Positions 33,475-44,551 of a stretch of DNA of 64,000 nt are shown piece after piece (the first letter of the stretch is position 1; every line of letters begins with the position of its first letter). The translations under genes were made by a program, and so were the position numbers. The DNA is taken from the NCBI GenBank assembly GCA_947311845.1, contig CAMZMU010000089.1, positions 17,674,336 through 17,738,335 of the forward strand, in the 5' to 3' direction. A model generated the notes under the pieces. It worked only from the letters and a program-made list of their open reading frames with translations. It was not told where the DNA came from and did no database searches. The DNA is from Poa pratensis. Its lineage: Eukaryota > Streptophyta > Magnoliopsida > Poales > Poaceae.

Positions 33475-35199
33475 TCATGGGTATTCCCCCCGTTGTGTTG
33501 GCTCTCTTCTTTCCACTTTTGTAATAATGGCATTGCGCCTTGGTATGGTTCGCTGGCCGTCCATCACCTGTCGCATGAAGGTCGCATGGCCGGTTGAACA
33601 CTTCTTGCATATTGATTGGCCGGGAGCCGTGAATCCTCCACGCTGGCCTCTGAATCCTCCACGCGTATTGGCGACGAGCCCTGAGTGACCATCTTCGTTT
33701 TTGCGTTTGTTTTGACTCGTGTTGTTGTGGCTCGTTTGCTGCTGCTGGGGCTTGTTGGAGTTTTTCTTTCCTTTTGCAGCAACCTCCTCTTCTTCTCCGT
33801 CTGACGCGTCTCTGGTTTTGTCTGAGCTGGCATATTTGTTAGCCGCAGCCATTACCTCGCTGAGGCTCTTGACTTTATCCTTCATGCGACCCAGCTTATG
33901 GATCAGCGGCTCAAACTTGCAGTTTTTCTCCATCACCAGGACGGCTGAGCTTGGTGGTATATTATCTGAGGAGTGAATTATTTCTGCCACCCTTTTCATC
34001 CAATGGCGACTTGACTCGCCTTCCTTCTGGACACAACGCTCTAAATTTTCTATATTGCAGAGTCGCTTGCAAGTTCCTTGGAAGTTCTTAATGAAGGCAT
34101 CCTTCAGTTCCTCCCAAGTATTTATAGAATTGGGAGGCAAATTTTGCAGCCATATGTGAGCTGCTCCTTCTAGCATCATGTTTAGGTAGCGTGCGCAGAT
34201 CTCTTCAGATGCGTTTAGGATGCTCATGCCCATCTCGTAATTGTTGAGCCAAGTGGTTGGATCCATGCTGGCGTTATAGTTTGCCACCTTGCGTGGCCCT
34301 TTGAAATCTTCAGGAAAAGGTTCCAATCTGATCCTCTCAGTGAAACACGCCGGTCCCTTGAGTCGCGAGGACAGGGCTGTGGGCGCGCCTGCGGGATTAC
34401 CTGCGGGTCGCTTTTGCATCAATGGTGCATTTGCCTGCGCTTCTGCGACTTGCTCCTGCTGCCTCTGTGCGACTCCTGACCTATCCTCTGGTGGTCTGCT
34501 CTGGACGCTTCTTTCTGCTGTAATCCTATGATTGGCTGGTACGAGGGGCAGATGTGCTTCGGCTTCCGCCCTATTGGCTTGTTGCAGGACTGCCGTACTT
34601 AGCATCTGAATCGCGCGCCGCGCCTCAGCGTTAACCGGGTCGTCGCCTGTTGGTACCATCTGAGTCAAGATATTAGCCGCAGCATACATATTATCGACAG
34701 GGTTCTGGTAATGGCCCTGTGGGGTGTGAAATCTCCTTGGTTGTTGCTGGGTCACTTGATTTGTTGGTACCCTTCCTTCCGCAGTCGTCTGGATTCCCGT
34801 CCCTGCGGCTGGAGTGAGCGGGATTTCCACTGTTGCTTGAGTCGCGCGCAGCTGTGTTTGCGGGTCAACCTGTTGTTGAGTCGCAGCCAGCGCGGCTACT
34901 CTCTGCCGCTCCTGTTGGATTCCTTGGTTTATCTGATCGAGCCTGCGGCGCCCTTCTTCCATCCTTCGAACCTCATACAGGAGCTCGGCCCTGGCGGCCT
35001 CAATTTCTGTTGCACGGAGGGCGGCGTTCGTGGCTGACACCGGGACAAGAAGTGGGTTGCTTGGGGTGCCGATGCCTCGGTTTCTCCAGCAGTTCCTGAT
35101 GCACCTGCTCCTCCGGCCATGTAAACCGCGACTTGTGCCATCTCTTGATCTGGTGATGATGTGATTTCTGGCGGGTAACCCCAGCAACTTTCTTCAAAG
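33475..35199 (-). pseudogene. Gag capsid region, element B
   Basis: Long open frame with the coiled-coil-like N-terminal stretch, capsid motifs (WLNNYEMGMSIL, EGAAHIWLQNLP) and a Gln/Asn-rich C-terminal linker. It is intact at the two sites where A gag is shifted. Toward the N-terminus it shifts frame near 35065 and is cut at 35204 by element C; the rest is at 44228-44543. Confidence 0.9.
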
Positions 35200-35204
35200 G
35201 CAGG
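35200..35204. repeat. Target duplication of element C, left copy
   Basis: GCAGG here and at 44228-44232. In uninterrupted element A the site reads AAAGGCAGGTATGATGG. Confidence 0.93.
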
Positions 35205-35720
35205 TGTCGGGGGAATACTTTCTGGATTAACCCGCGGCCCAGTGCGACTTAATTTACTCGCACGGACGAAGGCCCACTTGGGAGCAAGCCCAATATTGAA
35301 CCGCCATAAGGGGAAAGATCTAGAAGACATATCCCGGAGGACGTGAAGACCAAGTAGTCTCCGAGTAGGCCTCTGTGGATGTATTCCTTATGGGGAAGTT
35401 TCCTTTTGTAACCTAGCGAGCCTCTGTGTATATAAAGAGGACTCGCAGGACTTAGAGCGGGTCAAGCTATCAAGCCCCAAACCCTAGCTCATACGGCGAG
35501 TACCAGATCGGATCGCCTCCATTGTAACACCTCGATTATCATATCAATACCAATCTAGGGTAGGCAGGAAGTAGGTCTTTTACCTCACATTGAGGGGGCC
35601 GAACCTGGGTAAATCTGTGTTGATCTTTGTTCCTGCGATCCCAAGCTCGGAGATGCTTGACTCGCATAATCCCACACCTACGAAGTCATCTATGACACCT
35701 GACGTGACAAACCCACGACA
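35205..35720 (+). repeat. Element C 5' LTR
   Basis: 516 bp, TGTCGGGGG to CCACGACA. Best copy for reading the family promoter in plus orientation. Confidence 0.95.
35429..35436 (+). promoter_or_regulatory. TATA box in element C 5' LTR
   Basis: TATATAAA in CTCTGTGTATATAAAGAGG. Transcription is expected to start near 35460, which makes the 3' half of the LTR the R-U5 region. Confidence 0.7.
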
Positions 35721-35740
35721 GTTGGCGCCCACCGTGGGGC
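35721..35740 (+). other. Element C primer-binding site
   Basis: GTTGGCGCCCACCGTGGGGC immediately after the LTR. Confidence 0.75.
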
Positions 35741-35776
35741 CTGCGGTCAAGAGCGTCACGTTCCGCGCAGGATCCA

Positions 35777-36795
35777 TGAAGGGAGCTGAAGATCTTGTTG
35801 TTGGCCGTATCATCACGGTCAATGGCACACCCCTCATCGACGATTCAAGCTGGGGGCCGGAAGCAGATTACTTGGAGACCGGCCACGTCATCCCCTTTGG
35901 ATCCATCAACGTCTTCGTCGGCTTCATTGGCGGCGAGTCAGAGGATCCATCGCAACATGGCGACTCAGAAGAAGGAGTCGCGGTAACAGTGGACCAAGAA
36001 GAAGAATCTATCAACCACGAGTCGCTGCCTCTCGAAGACGAAGAAGGCCAATCCATTGAGTATGTCCTTGAGGAAAGGCTATGCGGAGGCCCTGTGGATA
36101 GTGGCTCGCCCTCTGTAGAAGATCGGCACGTGGAAGGGGTCTACAGGACCACAGAAGCAGACGAAGGGCTGGGCATGCCACCAGGCAGCTTAGCCCCCAC
36201 ACCGCCGGAAGAAGCAGAGCAAGCCGCGCTAGACGCATCAGGAGTCGCGGCATCCGCTGCGATGACGCCAGGAGTCGCGGCCTCAGGAGTCGCAAACAGA
36301 GAGACTCCACCTGGAGTCGCGCCTGCGGAATCAGGGTCAAGGGTAACCCCCAGCGCAGCGGTCACGCCGCCACAGGGAAGCGTGTTGTTTACACCAATAT
36401 CTGCGGTTAACGCGGCTGCTAGGGTGACAGAATTGGAGGCTACCAGGATCGGGCTATATGATGAAGTCCAGAGAATCGCAGATGAGAGAGCCAGGCTGGC
36501 GCGTGAGGAACAGCGCCTCCAACAGGAGCAACTGCGACTCATCGAGGAAACCAATTCTCTGCAAGGAATACAGGCCACCTTGCCACACAGACGCCACGCG
36601 AGTCGCCTGCAGCCAGGAACAGTAAACCCTATGGAGCTGTTCCAATCACCTACCACTGAACCAGCAATTGCGGTCCCGTCAGCCGCCACCAACACGGCGC
36701 ACCCGTCGCATGGTCAGGGGTCGCACAACCTTCAGTCGCGGTACCCGCACACATGGCACCATCTGCCATGGTTATGCGGTCCGTGGCCCCGTTAG
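35777..36795 (+). pseudogene. Gag N-terminal region, element C
   Basis: First Met after the primer site is MKGAEDLVVGRI (35777). The frame is also open upstream through primer site and LTR to 35590. The first roughly 50 residues match A and B (FGSINVFVGFIGG); the middle is different, with repeated GVA/PGVA segments and a charged helix (DERARLAREEQRLQQEQLRL). A frameshift near 36770 breaks it from the capsid part. Confidence 0.8.
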
Positions 36796-39122
36796 CTGCG
36801 CCCGCGGTTCAAGCAATCGCTGTACCATCAATCGTACCAGCGGTTCCATCTTTCGCAGCACCAAGAGTAGCAGAGATACCTGGATCAAGGGCCATAGTAC
36901 AGGCTAACAACAGGGCCATGATGCCCCCGCCATTGACGCAGCCAACCTTTGTTCAGCAATCGCCACAGCAGCCTCAAAGGTTCCACACGCCGCAAGGGCA
37001 TTATGTTAGCCCAGTGGAGAATCTCTTTGCAGCCACAAACATCTTGGCCAGATTAGCGCCAGCAGGAAACACGCCAATGGACAGAGAGGCACGGCGCGCC
37101 ATTGAGATGCTGAGCACAGCAGTAATACAGCAGGCGAATATGTCCGAACACGCAGGACGGCTGCACTCCACCCCTTACAATAGCAGAGCAACGGCGGAGA
37201 GAAGCATCCACGCGGAGTCGCCACACGTTGCGACCTCAAGCTCGGCTAGGCGACAAAGGGAAGATCAACCTGCGGCTCAAAATCAACCTCAGCAAATTCA
37301 ACCCATAGAGATTGTGCAGCCGCGCGCGGCGGCCAATCCAATAGGAAGGCCAGCTTCGTCCAACCTATCGTCGCGACTCAAAGGCCCAGTCTGTTTCAGC
37401 GAAAGAATCAGGTCTGAACCGTTTCCTGCAGATTTCAAAGGACCTCGCAAGGTCGCCAACTACAACGCCAGCATGGACCCTGTTACTTGGCTCAACAATT
37501 ACGAGATGGGCATGAGCATCCTAAATGCATCCGAAGAGATCTGCGCACGTTACCTAAACATGATGTTAGAAGGCGCAGCCCACATATGGCTACAAAATTT
37601 GCCACCAAATTCAATAAACTCTTGGGATGAGATGAAGGAAGCTTTTATCAAGAATTTCCAAGGAACATGCAAGCGACTCTGCAGCATAGAGGACCTTGAG
37701 CGTTGTGTACAGAAGGAAGGCGAGTCGAGTCGCCACTGGATGAGAAGGGTCGCAGAGATCATACATTCCTCAGACAACATACCACCCAGTTCAGCAGTCC
37801 TTGTCATGGAGAAAAATTGCAAATTTGAGCCGCTAGTCCACAAACTAGGTCGCATGAAGGATAAAGTCAAGAGCCTAAGCGAGGTAATGGCGGCGGCCAA
37901 CAAGTATGCTAGCTCGGATAAAACCAGGGACGCATCTGATGGGGAGGAAGAGGAAAACACTGGCAAGGGAAAGAAGGCCAGTAGCAAGCCTCAACAACAG
38001 CAAGCTAGCAATGCCAATGCGAGTTATAACAAGCGCAAAAACGAGGAAGGAAACTCAGGGTTAGTCGCAAATACGAATACTCGTTACAAACAAAGCAGCA
38101 GCAGAGGAAGGAATTTTCACCCAGTTAATTTGGAAGAGGTTTTCAACCGCCCCTGCGACATCCATATAGGAAAAGATGGGAAACCACCCAACCACACGAA
38201 GGCACAGTGTTATCATTACAAAAAGTGGAAGGATGGACAGCCACTCAACACAAACTTCAATCATCAAAACAACGAGGAAGGTAAACATGGCGGAGGCAAC
38301 AACAGCAACAACGCCGTCCCAAATCCGCAGCCAGATCAGCCACAGTTCCCAAAACAGTTGGGTCAGTATCATACCATTGTGGTGAATACTTCAAGGAGGG
38401 AACAAAAGCTGCGACGACGCAATCAGGCTGTTAACGCCATAGTACCAGCCGTCCCACAGTGGCTAAAGTGGTCCGAGCAACCAGTAGTTTGGAGCCGCGA
38501 GGATCACCCAGGAGAAATAAATGAAGAGGGAAAACTCGCGCTGGTGGTTGCCCCTCAAGTCGCAGGGTACAAGTTGAGCAAAGTACTGATGGATGGAGGC
38601 AGCAGCATCAATATATTATACTATGAAACCTTCAAAAGAATGAACCTTCAAGAAAAGCAGCTACACCCATCAAGAACAACGTTTCATGGTGTCGTGCCAG
38701 GCATATCAGCTCAGCCATTGGGGCGAGTTAACTTGGAGGTCGCCTTTGGGACACAAAGCAACTTCAGGAGCGAGTACATTTGGTTCGAGGTTGTAGATTT
38801 CCAGAGCCCATATCATGCGCTGTTTGGCAGAGAAGCATTCGCAAAGTTTATGGCTAGGCCGTGCTATGTGTACCTAAAGCTTAAAATACCAGGCCCTAGG
38901 GTGTCATCACCATCAATGGCGACAAAAGAATAGCTCAAGAATGTGAAGAAGGCGACAAGGCCATAGCCAGAGCAGCTTGCATCGCAGAGAGCGCGCCCAT
39001 GCGCGAGTCGCAGGAGAATTTTGATGACATCGTGAAGGCCAAGAGGCACCTGCCTGACTTGCGACTTCAGATTACGGCCGCAAGGGAGGCAAGGAAGTCA
39101 AAGGCTACGAGCCATTGCCAAT
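36753..39122 (+). pseudogene. Gag capsid and aspartic protease, element C
   Basis: 726-codon frame to 38933 containing the capsid motifs seen in A/B (WLNNYEMGMSIL, EGAAHIWLQNLP), a Gln/Asn/Ser linker, the CDIHIGKDGK/HTKAQC cluster and the protease active site DGGSSINIL. At about 38905 one base shifts the frame; the other frame then continues the family sequence (VITINGDKRIAQECEEGD) and stops at 39120-39122. No RT follows. C differs from A/B throughout, so it is a diverged gag, not a recent deletion copy. Confidence 0.85.
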
Positions 39123-39223
39123 AAGGACACATCCCAGCGTCGCGAGTTGCCATCAGCAGCCGCAGCAAAATTATTAAGAGTTTACATCATCAAGCTGGCC
39201 ACTCAGGGCTAAAAATTTCAATT

Positions 39224-39613
39224 CTGGTCGCCACTCAGGCGCGACCGACCCAATGTGACACTTCTGATCGCCACCTAGGCGCGATCGACCCAATTCTGGT
39301 CGCCACTCAGGCGCGACCGACCCATGTAACATCTCTGGTTGCCACCTAGGCGCAACCGACCCAATTCTGGTCGCCACTCAGGCGCGACCGACCCATGTAA
39401 CATCTCTGGTTGCCACCTAGGCGCAACCGACCCAATTCTGGTCGCCACTCAGGCGCGACCGACCCATGTAACATCTCTGGTTGCCACCTAGGCGCAACCG
39501 ACCCAATTCTGGTCGCCACTCAGGCGCGACCGACCCATGTAACATCTCTGGTTGCCACCTAGGCGCAACCGACCCAAGCATCACTTCTGGTCGCCACCTA
39601 GGCGCGACCGACC
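39224..39613 (+). repeat. Hairpin repeat array, about eleven units (element C)
   Basis: Units of 32-40 bp, mostly alternating in pairs. One has stem GGTCGC/GCGACC around CACTCAGGC, the other GGTTGC/GCAACC around CACCTAGGC, plus one GATCGC/GCGATC unit. Each is followed by GACCCA-type spacer. All stems pair perfectly despite the sequence changes. It lies between the protease end and the antisense gene. Confidence 0.88.
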
Positions 39614-40081
39614 CTATGTATCATATAATGATTCTGAAATAAAGCATCTCAAACTACCAATTGAGCTGTGAGTCTTTTATTTTTTAATCATTGGTCCCTT
39701 GGGGGTGCGGCAGCTTTTTAGCGCGGCCTATTCCTTGGGATCGCCAAACAAGTGGCATTTATCGTGATTATACTCAACCTCTCTTGGATGCGACTTGCAC
39801 TATGCGGCCAAAGTACTGGGGGTGCGGCGTCAATCGAGTTTGATTGCCTATCATGGCCGCTCTCGACCCTGAACACGCACTTTTTACCTGGGAAATACTG
39901 AGCCGCGCAAGGGCCTAAGTGAGGAAAAACCGAGACAAATCATAAGGACCAGCCTATTGGTCGAAACATGTACTGCCAAGAGTACTTAAGCAAACCATAA
40001 TATTGTCTTATGACACATAAATTCTAACAATTATTACAGACCGCTAAGGGCCAAGATCATCAAACCATTGTTTTCTCTTCT
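39614..40081 (+). other. Element C spacer shared with the A/B 3' region
   Basis: Non-coding. Contains the reverse complement of the A 940-1020 segment (GCCGCTCTCGACCCTGAACA) and two TTGGGGGTGCGG-like purine tracts. It forms the 3' flank of the antisense gene. Confidence 0.6.
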
Positions 40082-43000
40082 TCACTTGTGCGCAGCTTTT
40101 GGCCGGTGGGAAGGAGGAACAGGCGGCTTACCAAGCTTGCCAGAAGGAGCAATCGCAGGCTCGCTGGAGGGCTCTTCAGTCGCGGGCTTGGGGGCTGCAG
40201 AGCTGGATACGCCTGGAGAGGGGTTCTTTTCCTGCGGAATCACCGCACTGGATGACGGAGCGGGTAACTTCTCCCATCTGCTTCCATCTGCATTATACTT
40301 GCCCATATAGGTCGCAAGATCTATCCCCTCCACCAGTTCAGTCGCGTGGCCGCGCATATCCTTCCAAGTCGTCGCATATTCTGAGGCCGTCAGTTCGGTG
40401 CCATCCACCTTCTTCGAGGGCCTACCTTTTGCAACCTTGGCAGCATCAAAAGAAGGATAGTACGTCTTGGCCAAAGCAAGAACATGAGCCGCGCCGGTGC
40501 GAGCTGAGGACTCCTTCCAGTCCAAAAAGAACTGAGGCGCCCTAAGCAGTCTTTTCAGCAGCCCTTCAGAATCACCGGGACTGGCTTGGTCGGCAGCAGG
40601 CACTTAGACAGTGATTTCATGGCGTCACAAGTTCTTCGCGAAAAATCGCGGATATACTCCAGCTGTTCTTGAGTACTGCCGCGCTGCTCCTTGGCATCTT
40701 CACCTACATCGAGGCATGTCTCCGTCAGCTCTACAACACACAGGCAAAGATAGTAGAGAAAACAGATGCAGATATGAGTCGCAACACATACCAGTTAACT
40801 CTTGAGTCATGATGCACACTTTGGCGTGGACAAGGTTATGGGCATCAGAAACTTTCTTCAACTTTTTCTCAAGCTCGCCAATGGAAACAGCCTTAAGCCT
40901 TGCGTCCTCATTGGCATCAGCAATGGCGTCTTTCTGAGCACTGACTTGGAGGTCCAGCTGCTGGACCCTCTCTTGGAACTTCTCTTCAACAGTTTTAAGC
41001 CGCAGCTCGGTGGCTTTGGCTTGCTCAGATAACTTGAAGCTTTCATCAGATAGCTCGCCCATCCTGGTTTCCCTCTTCTTCAGCTCAGCGTCACGCTGGC
41101 CAAGGAGCTCGCGCAGCCTCTCCAGTTCAGAGGGAGTATCCCCCAGCTGCTTTTCCAAGGCAAGTTTGGCAGCGTTATGGAGCTTAGTTCCTCCTACGAA
41201 GGGTACATCAGTTAGTAAGTATATATCAACAGCTAAAAGAGAAGCATCAAGTCTCCCTTTACAGTCAAAGAAGAAACTTGATCCTTGGGGGCTAGAGACA
41301 GATAACTGGAGATAGAAGTTTACCTTATAAGCCGCAGACAGGTCAGATAGTGCCTTGCGGAGCTCCATGGCTTGCTTGTCATTTGAGGCAATGATAGCCT
41401 CTGACAGTTTCTCAGCGCGGCTTGTGGAGGAGGAAGAAGCAACCTCAGCATGCAGAATTGGCGACCGCAGATTGTCCGCCGCTGGCGACTCAACCACTGG
41501 CGTATCAGCATCCTTGGCCATTACATCTATGGAGGAGGGGTTGACCTTCTCCACGTCCTGGATCATAAGGGGATCCGTTCTATCCTCCAGAGCCACCTCT
41601 TGGGTGGCTGTGTCAAGAACAGGGACCGTGGCCAGGTCATCAGTGGTGGCCACGCCCTCTACCATGGCGGTATGAGCCGCAGGTGATAAATGCGGCTCAA
41701 CCGCGGTTCCAGGCTCAGTCGCGGGTTTAGCCGCACTTCTGCAAAAAGCAAGGGCATTGTGTGAAGAAGAAGCACATAAGCCAGAATAAAAGTATTAAAG
41801 CACAGGGAAAAGTTACTAACTCTGGAGCCATCTTCACAAAGGCCATAAGTTCACCGCTTGACGGTGAGGACAGGCCTTGGGTCCCAGAATCTACGAGCAG
41901 AAGTTTTGCGTGTCAGTAGAGGAAAAAGAATAAGCATTCAAGATGACAAGACAACAGAAATTACCAGAGTGGGGACCCATGTCTTCTTCAGCAGAGGCGG
42001 TGGCTTTGAAAGCACGCCTGGCAACGGAGGAGGTCGCGCCCGTAGCAGGTTTGCGACGCTTCGTGGCCTCAGGGTTTTCCAGAGCATCAACCTCTGGTTC
42101 CTCACGAGATAGCCTCTTGGAGGCTCTACGGGGAGTTGGTCCAGCCGCGGCAACAGAACTCGCGGCTGGCACTGGACTGTCATCCTCGTCCAGTTCAGTC
42201 TCTTCACCATCTGAGGCCGCAGAAGCAACAGAAGGGATATCAGCAGTCTCGCTGCCCTCTAGAGTGGGCAGCAACTTCTTTCGTGCGGCACGCTTGGGAG
42301 CAGCAGTGCCGGCGACGGTCGCAGGCAGCGACCAGTAGTTCTCATCAGCCTGGATCAGGGAATATAAGTTGCAGTATTAAGAAAAGGAATGCGACTCAAC
42401 TACGAAGGCGAAAAGACAGAGAAGAGGAGTTACCTCAAAAGGCTTGTTGTTAACACTGAAAGGGGCAAGCCCCACCTTATCGAAGGAGATGTCCTTCTCC
42501 TCAGTCACGCGGGTGACAAATTCCACCCAATCCTCAGGCCTCCAGTCCGAAGCCTTGATACGATCAACGTCAGCAGAGGTGCCTGTGCACTCAAGGAAGG
42601 ATCGCTGTCGTGGACTCACGGGCTGAATGCGCCATTTGGTCCAGCAAGAGAGAAGATCAAGGCCAGTAAGACCATGACCTATTAAGGCGCGGACTTTGAT
42701 CAGCGACTCATTGATGAAGGACATGGACGAGTCGCGGGGTTTTGATTTCAGTGCCTCGGTAGGCACGAAGAGGGTGTTAGACCAGGAGGGAAGGCGAGTT
42801 TCGCCCTCCGGTGAAGTATCTTGGCAATAGAAGAAAGATTTTTGCCAAGCCCTGGGTCGATTCGCCAGGGCTAGCTTGGGAAGGCAAGAGTTCCTATGGC
42901 GTTGAAGAGAGATGGCGCCGACCTGAACGTAGGCGCCACCCTTGGAGACAAGTTGGCTGTTGCAGGTGAAAGAGGCCAGCCATAGATCGATGTTGGGGGC

Positions 43001-43343
43001 TATGCCAAGATAATCCTCGCACAGCACATGAAAATTGCTCACCTGGAGCATTGAGTTGGGCCCGATGTCGTGAAGACGGAGGCCTAGGCGTTGCAGCAAA
43101 TTGCGGAAGAAGGGAGAACCTGGCGGCGTGAATCCACGCTCCACGTGCTCCACGAACATCACCAGCTCGTTGGGCTTGGGGCGCGGCTCGATTTCATCGC
43201 CTGGCGCCCGCCAGACGCCGTCCTCCTTCGGCGGCAAGAAGCCAGCCTCGGCCAGATCCAAGAGTTTCCTCCGTTACCCAGGATCCTTCCCAGTTGCAGG
43301 AGATCTTGCGCCTATCGTCAGATGGCTTCGCCTTGGGCGCCAT
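40082..43343 (-). CDS. Antisense gene of element C, gypsy-type 'transposase_28'-like, with introns
   Basis: Starts MAPKAKPSDDRRKISC at 43343. After a one-base shift near 43273 it runs to 42434: LLDLAEAGFLPPKEDG, PPGSPFFRNLLQRLGL, FHVLCEDYLGIAPNIDLWLA. This pattern is the plant 'putative gypsy type transposon' domain (PF04195), from memory. Introns: 42433-42350, 41964-41891, 41816-41739, 41323-41194 and 40791-40731, all GT-AG. Later exons encode an Ala/Arg-rich, NLS-like segment (ATKRRKPATG), an acidic segment, a long coiled coil (LERLRELLGQRDAELKKRE) and a C-terminus ending SHRPKAAHK. Further single-base shifts (near 40600 and perhaps at two splices) suggest this copy is decaying. The function is unknown. 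Confidence 0.65.
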
Positions 43344-43700
43344 TGCGAGGGGGAGATTGGATTGGGGAACTAGGCTCGGGTCGAGGAAGAAGACGGCGCG
43401 GCTAGGGATGAGAAGATTGCAAGGGCAAATGGATAATGACCTAGGTGGCCGCAGCTTATAACTGAAGGGGCCCGCAACTAACGGCATTATCTGTGCTCGC
43501 AACCAACGGCACAATTTGCGCCCGCAAAACGAGTAACGGTCCGCAATTAAAGGAAACGAATATTTCCAGAAGGAGAGATGAGTCGCGCGATGAGTCACAG
43601 CTGAATCGCATGAGTCAGGAGATTGGTCAGAACGTTTGCAGTGCGGCTCAGAGACCATTTCAAGAGGTCAGAAGGTTCTCACCGTAAAGTCCTAACCAAT
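43344..43700 (-). promoter_or_regulatory. Probable promoter region of the antisense gene
   Basis: About 370 bp between the antisense start codon and the polypurine tract of C. On minus, a TATAAG sequence lies near 43454-43459, about 110 bases upstream of the ATG, followed by a C/T-rich leader. This is a position inference only. Confidence 0.35.
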
Positions 43701-43712
43701 CTTGGGGGCTAA
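43701..43712 (+). other. Element C polypurine tract
   Basis: CTTGGGGGCTAA directly before the 3' LTR. Confidence 0.85.
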
Positions 43713-44227
43713 TGTCGGGGGAATACTTTCTGGATTAACCCGCGGCCCAGTGCGACTTAACTTACTCGCACGGACGAAGGCCCACTTGGGAGCAAGCCCA
43801 ATATTGAACCGCCATAAGGGAAAGATCTAGAAGACATATCCCGGAGGACGTGAAGACCAAGTAGTCTCCGAGTAGGCCTCTGTGGATGTATTCCTTATGG
43901 GGAAGTTTCCTTTTGTAACCTAGCGAGCCTCTGTGTATATAAAGAGGACTCGCAGGACTTAGAGCGGGTCAAGCTATCAAGCCCCAAACCCTAGCTCATA
44001 CGGCGAGTACCAGATCGGATCGCCTCCATTGTAACACCTCGATTATCATATCAATACCAATCTAGGGTAGGCAGGAAGTAGGTCTTTTACCTCACATTGA
44101 GGGGGCCGAACCTGGGTAAATCTGTGTTGATCTTTGTTCCTGCGATCCCAAGCTCGGAGATGCTTGACTCGCATAATCCCACACCTACGAAGTCATCTAT
44201 GACACCTGACGTGACAAACCCACGACA
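43713..44227 (+). repeat. Element C 3' LTR
   Basis: 515 bp, ends CCACGACA, followed by the target duplication GCAGG. Confidence 0.95.
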
Positions 44228-44543
44228 GCAGGTATGATGGACCCAAACTCTTGCGAGTCCATGCTTTCCACGGATTCTTCCCCGTCATCGGCGACTTCTT
44301 CTACTGAATCGCCTTCCTGGACCGATCTAACGGACCTGCCACCGATGAAGCCGACGAAGACGTTGATGGACCCGAACGGGATGATGTGGCCGGTCTCCAA
44401 ATAATCTACTTCCGGCCCCCAGCTTGAATCGTCGATGAGGGGTGTGCCATTGACCGTGATGATACGGCCAACAACAAGATCTTCAGCTCCCTTCATGGAT
44501 CCTGCGCGGAAAGTGACGCTCTTGACCGCAGGCCCCACGGTGG
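44228..44543 (-). pseudogene. Gag N-terminus, element B (beyond element C)
   Basis: Continues the gag interrupted at 35204; matches A 7275-7560 almost exactly (EFGSIIPA, GRIITVNGTPL). The frame is open through the primer site into the LTR, as in A and C. Confidence 0.88.
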
Positions 44544-44551
44544 GCGCCAAC
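44532..44551 (-). other. Element B primer-binding site
   Basis: Same site as in A and C, directly inside the 5' LTR. Confidence 0.75.

Larger units (their letters stand above)
35205..44227 (+). mobile_element. Element C: non-autonomous family member with gag-protease and an antisense gene
   Basis: LTRs 35205-35720 and 43713-44227 (about two differences seen) match those of A and B, as do primer site and polypurine tract. The interior has gag and protease in sense, a hairpin array, then a minus-strand intron-containing gene. RT, RNase H and integrase are absent. It is inserted in element B gag in opposite orientation, with target duplication GCAGG. By nesting it is the youngest insertion in the B/S/E stack. 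Confidence 0.95.

Noticed and set aside
35580..35837. Minus-strand ORF in the C 5' LTR
   Set aside because: Shadow of the LTR and gag N-terminus; also seen at 7486-7743 as the shadow in A.
39224..39613. CRISPR-like array
   Set aside because: Regular short palindromic repeats, but in a plant retrotransposon, with repeated rather than unique spacers and no cas genes.
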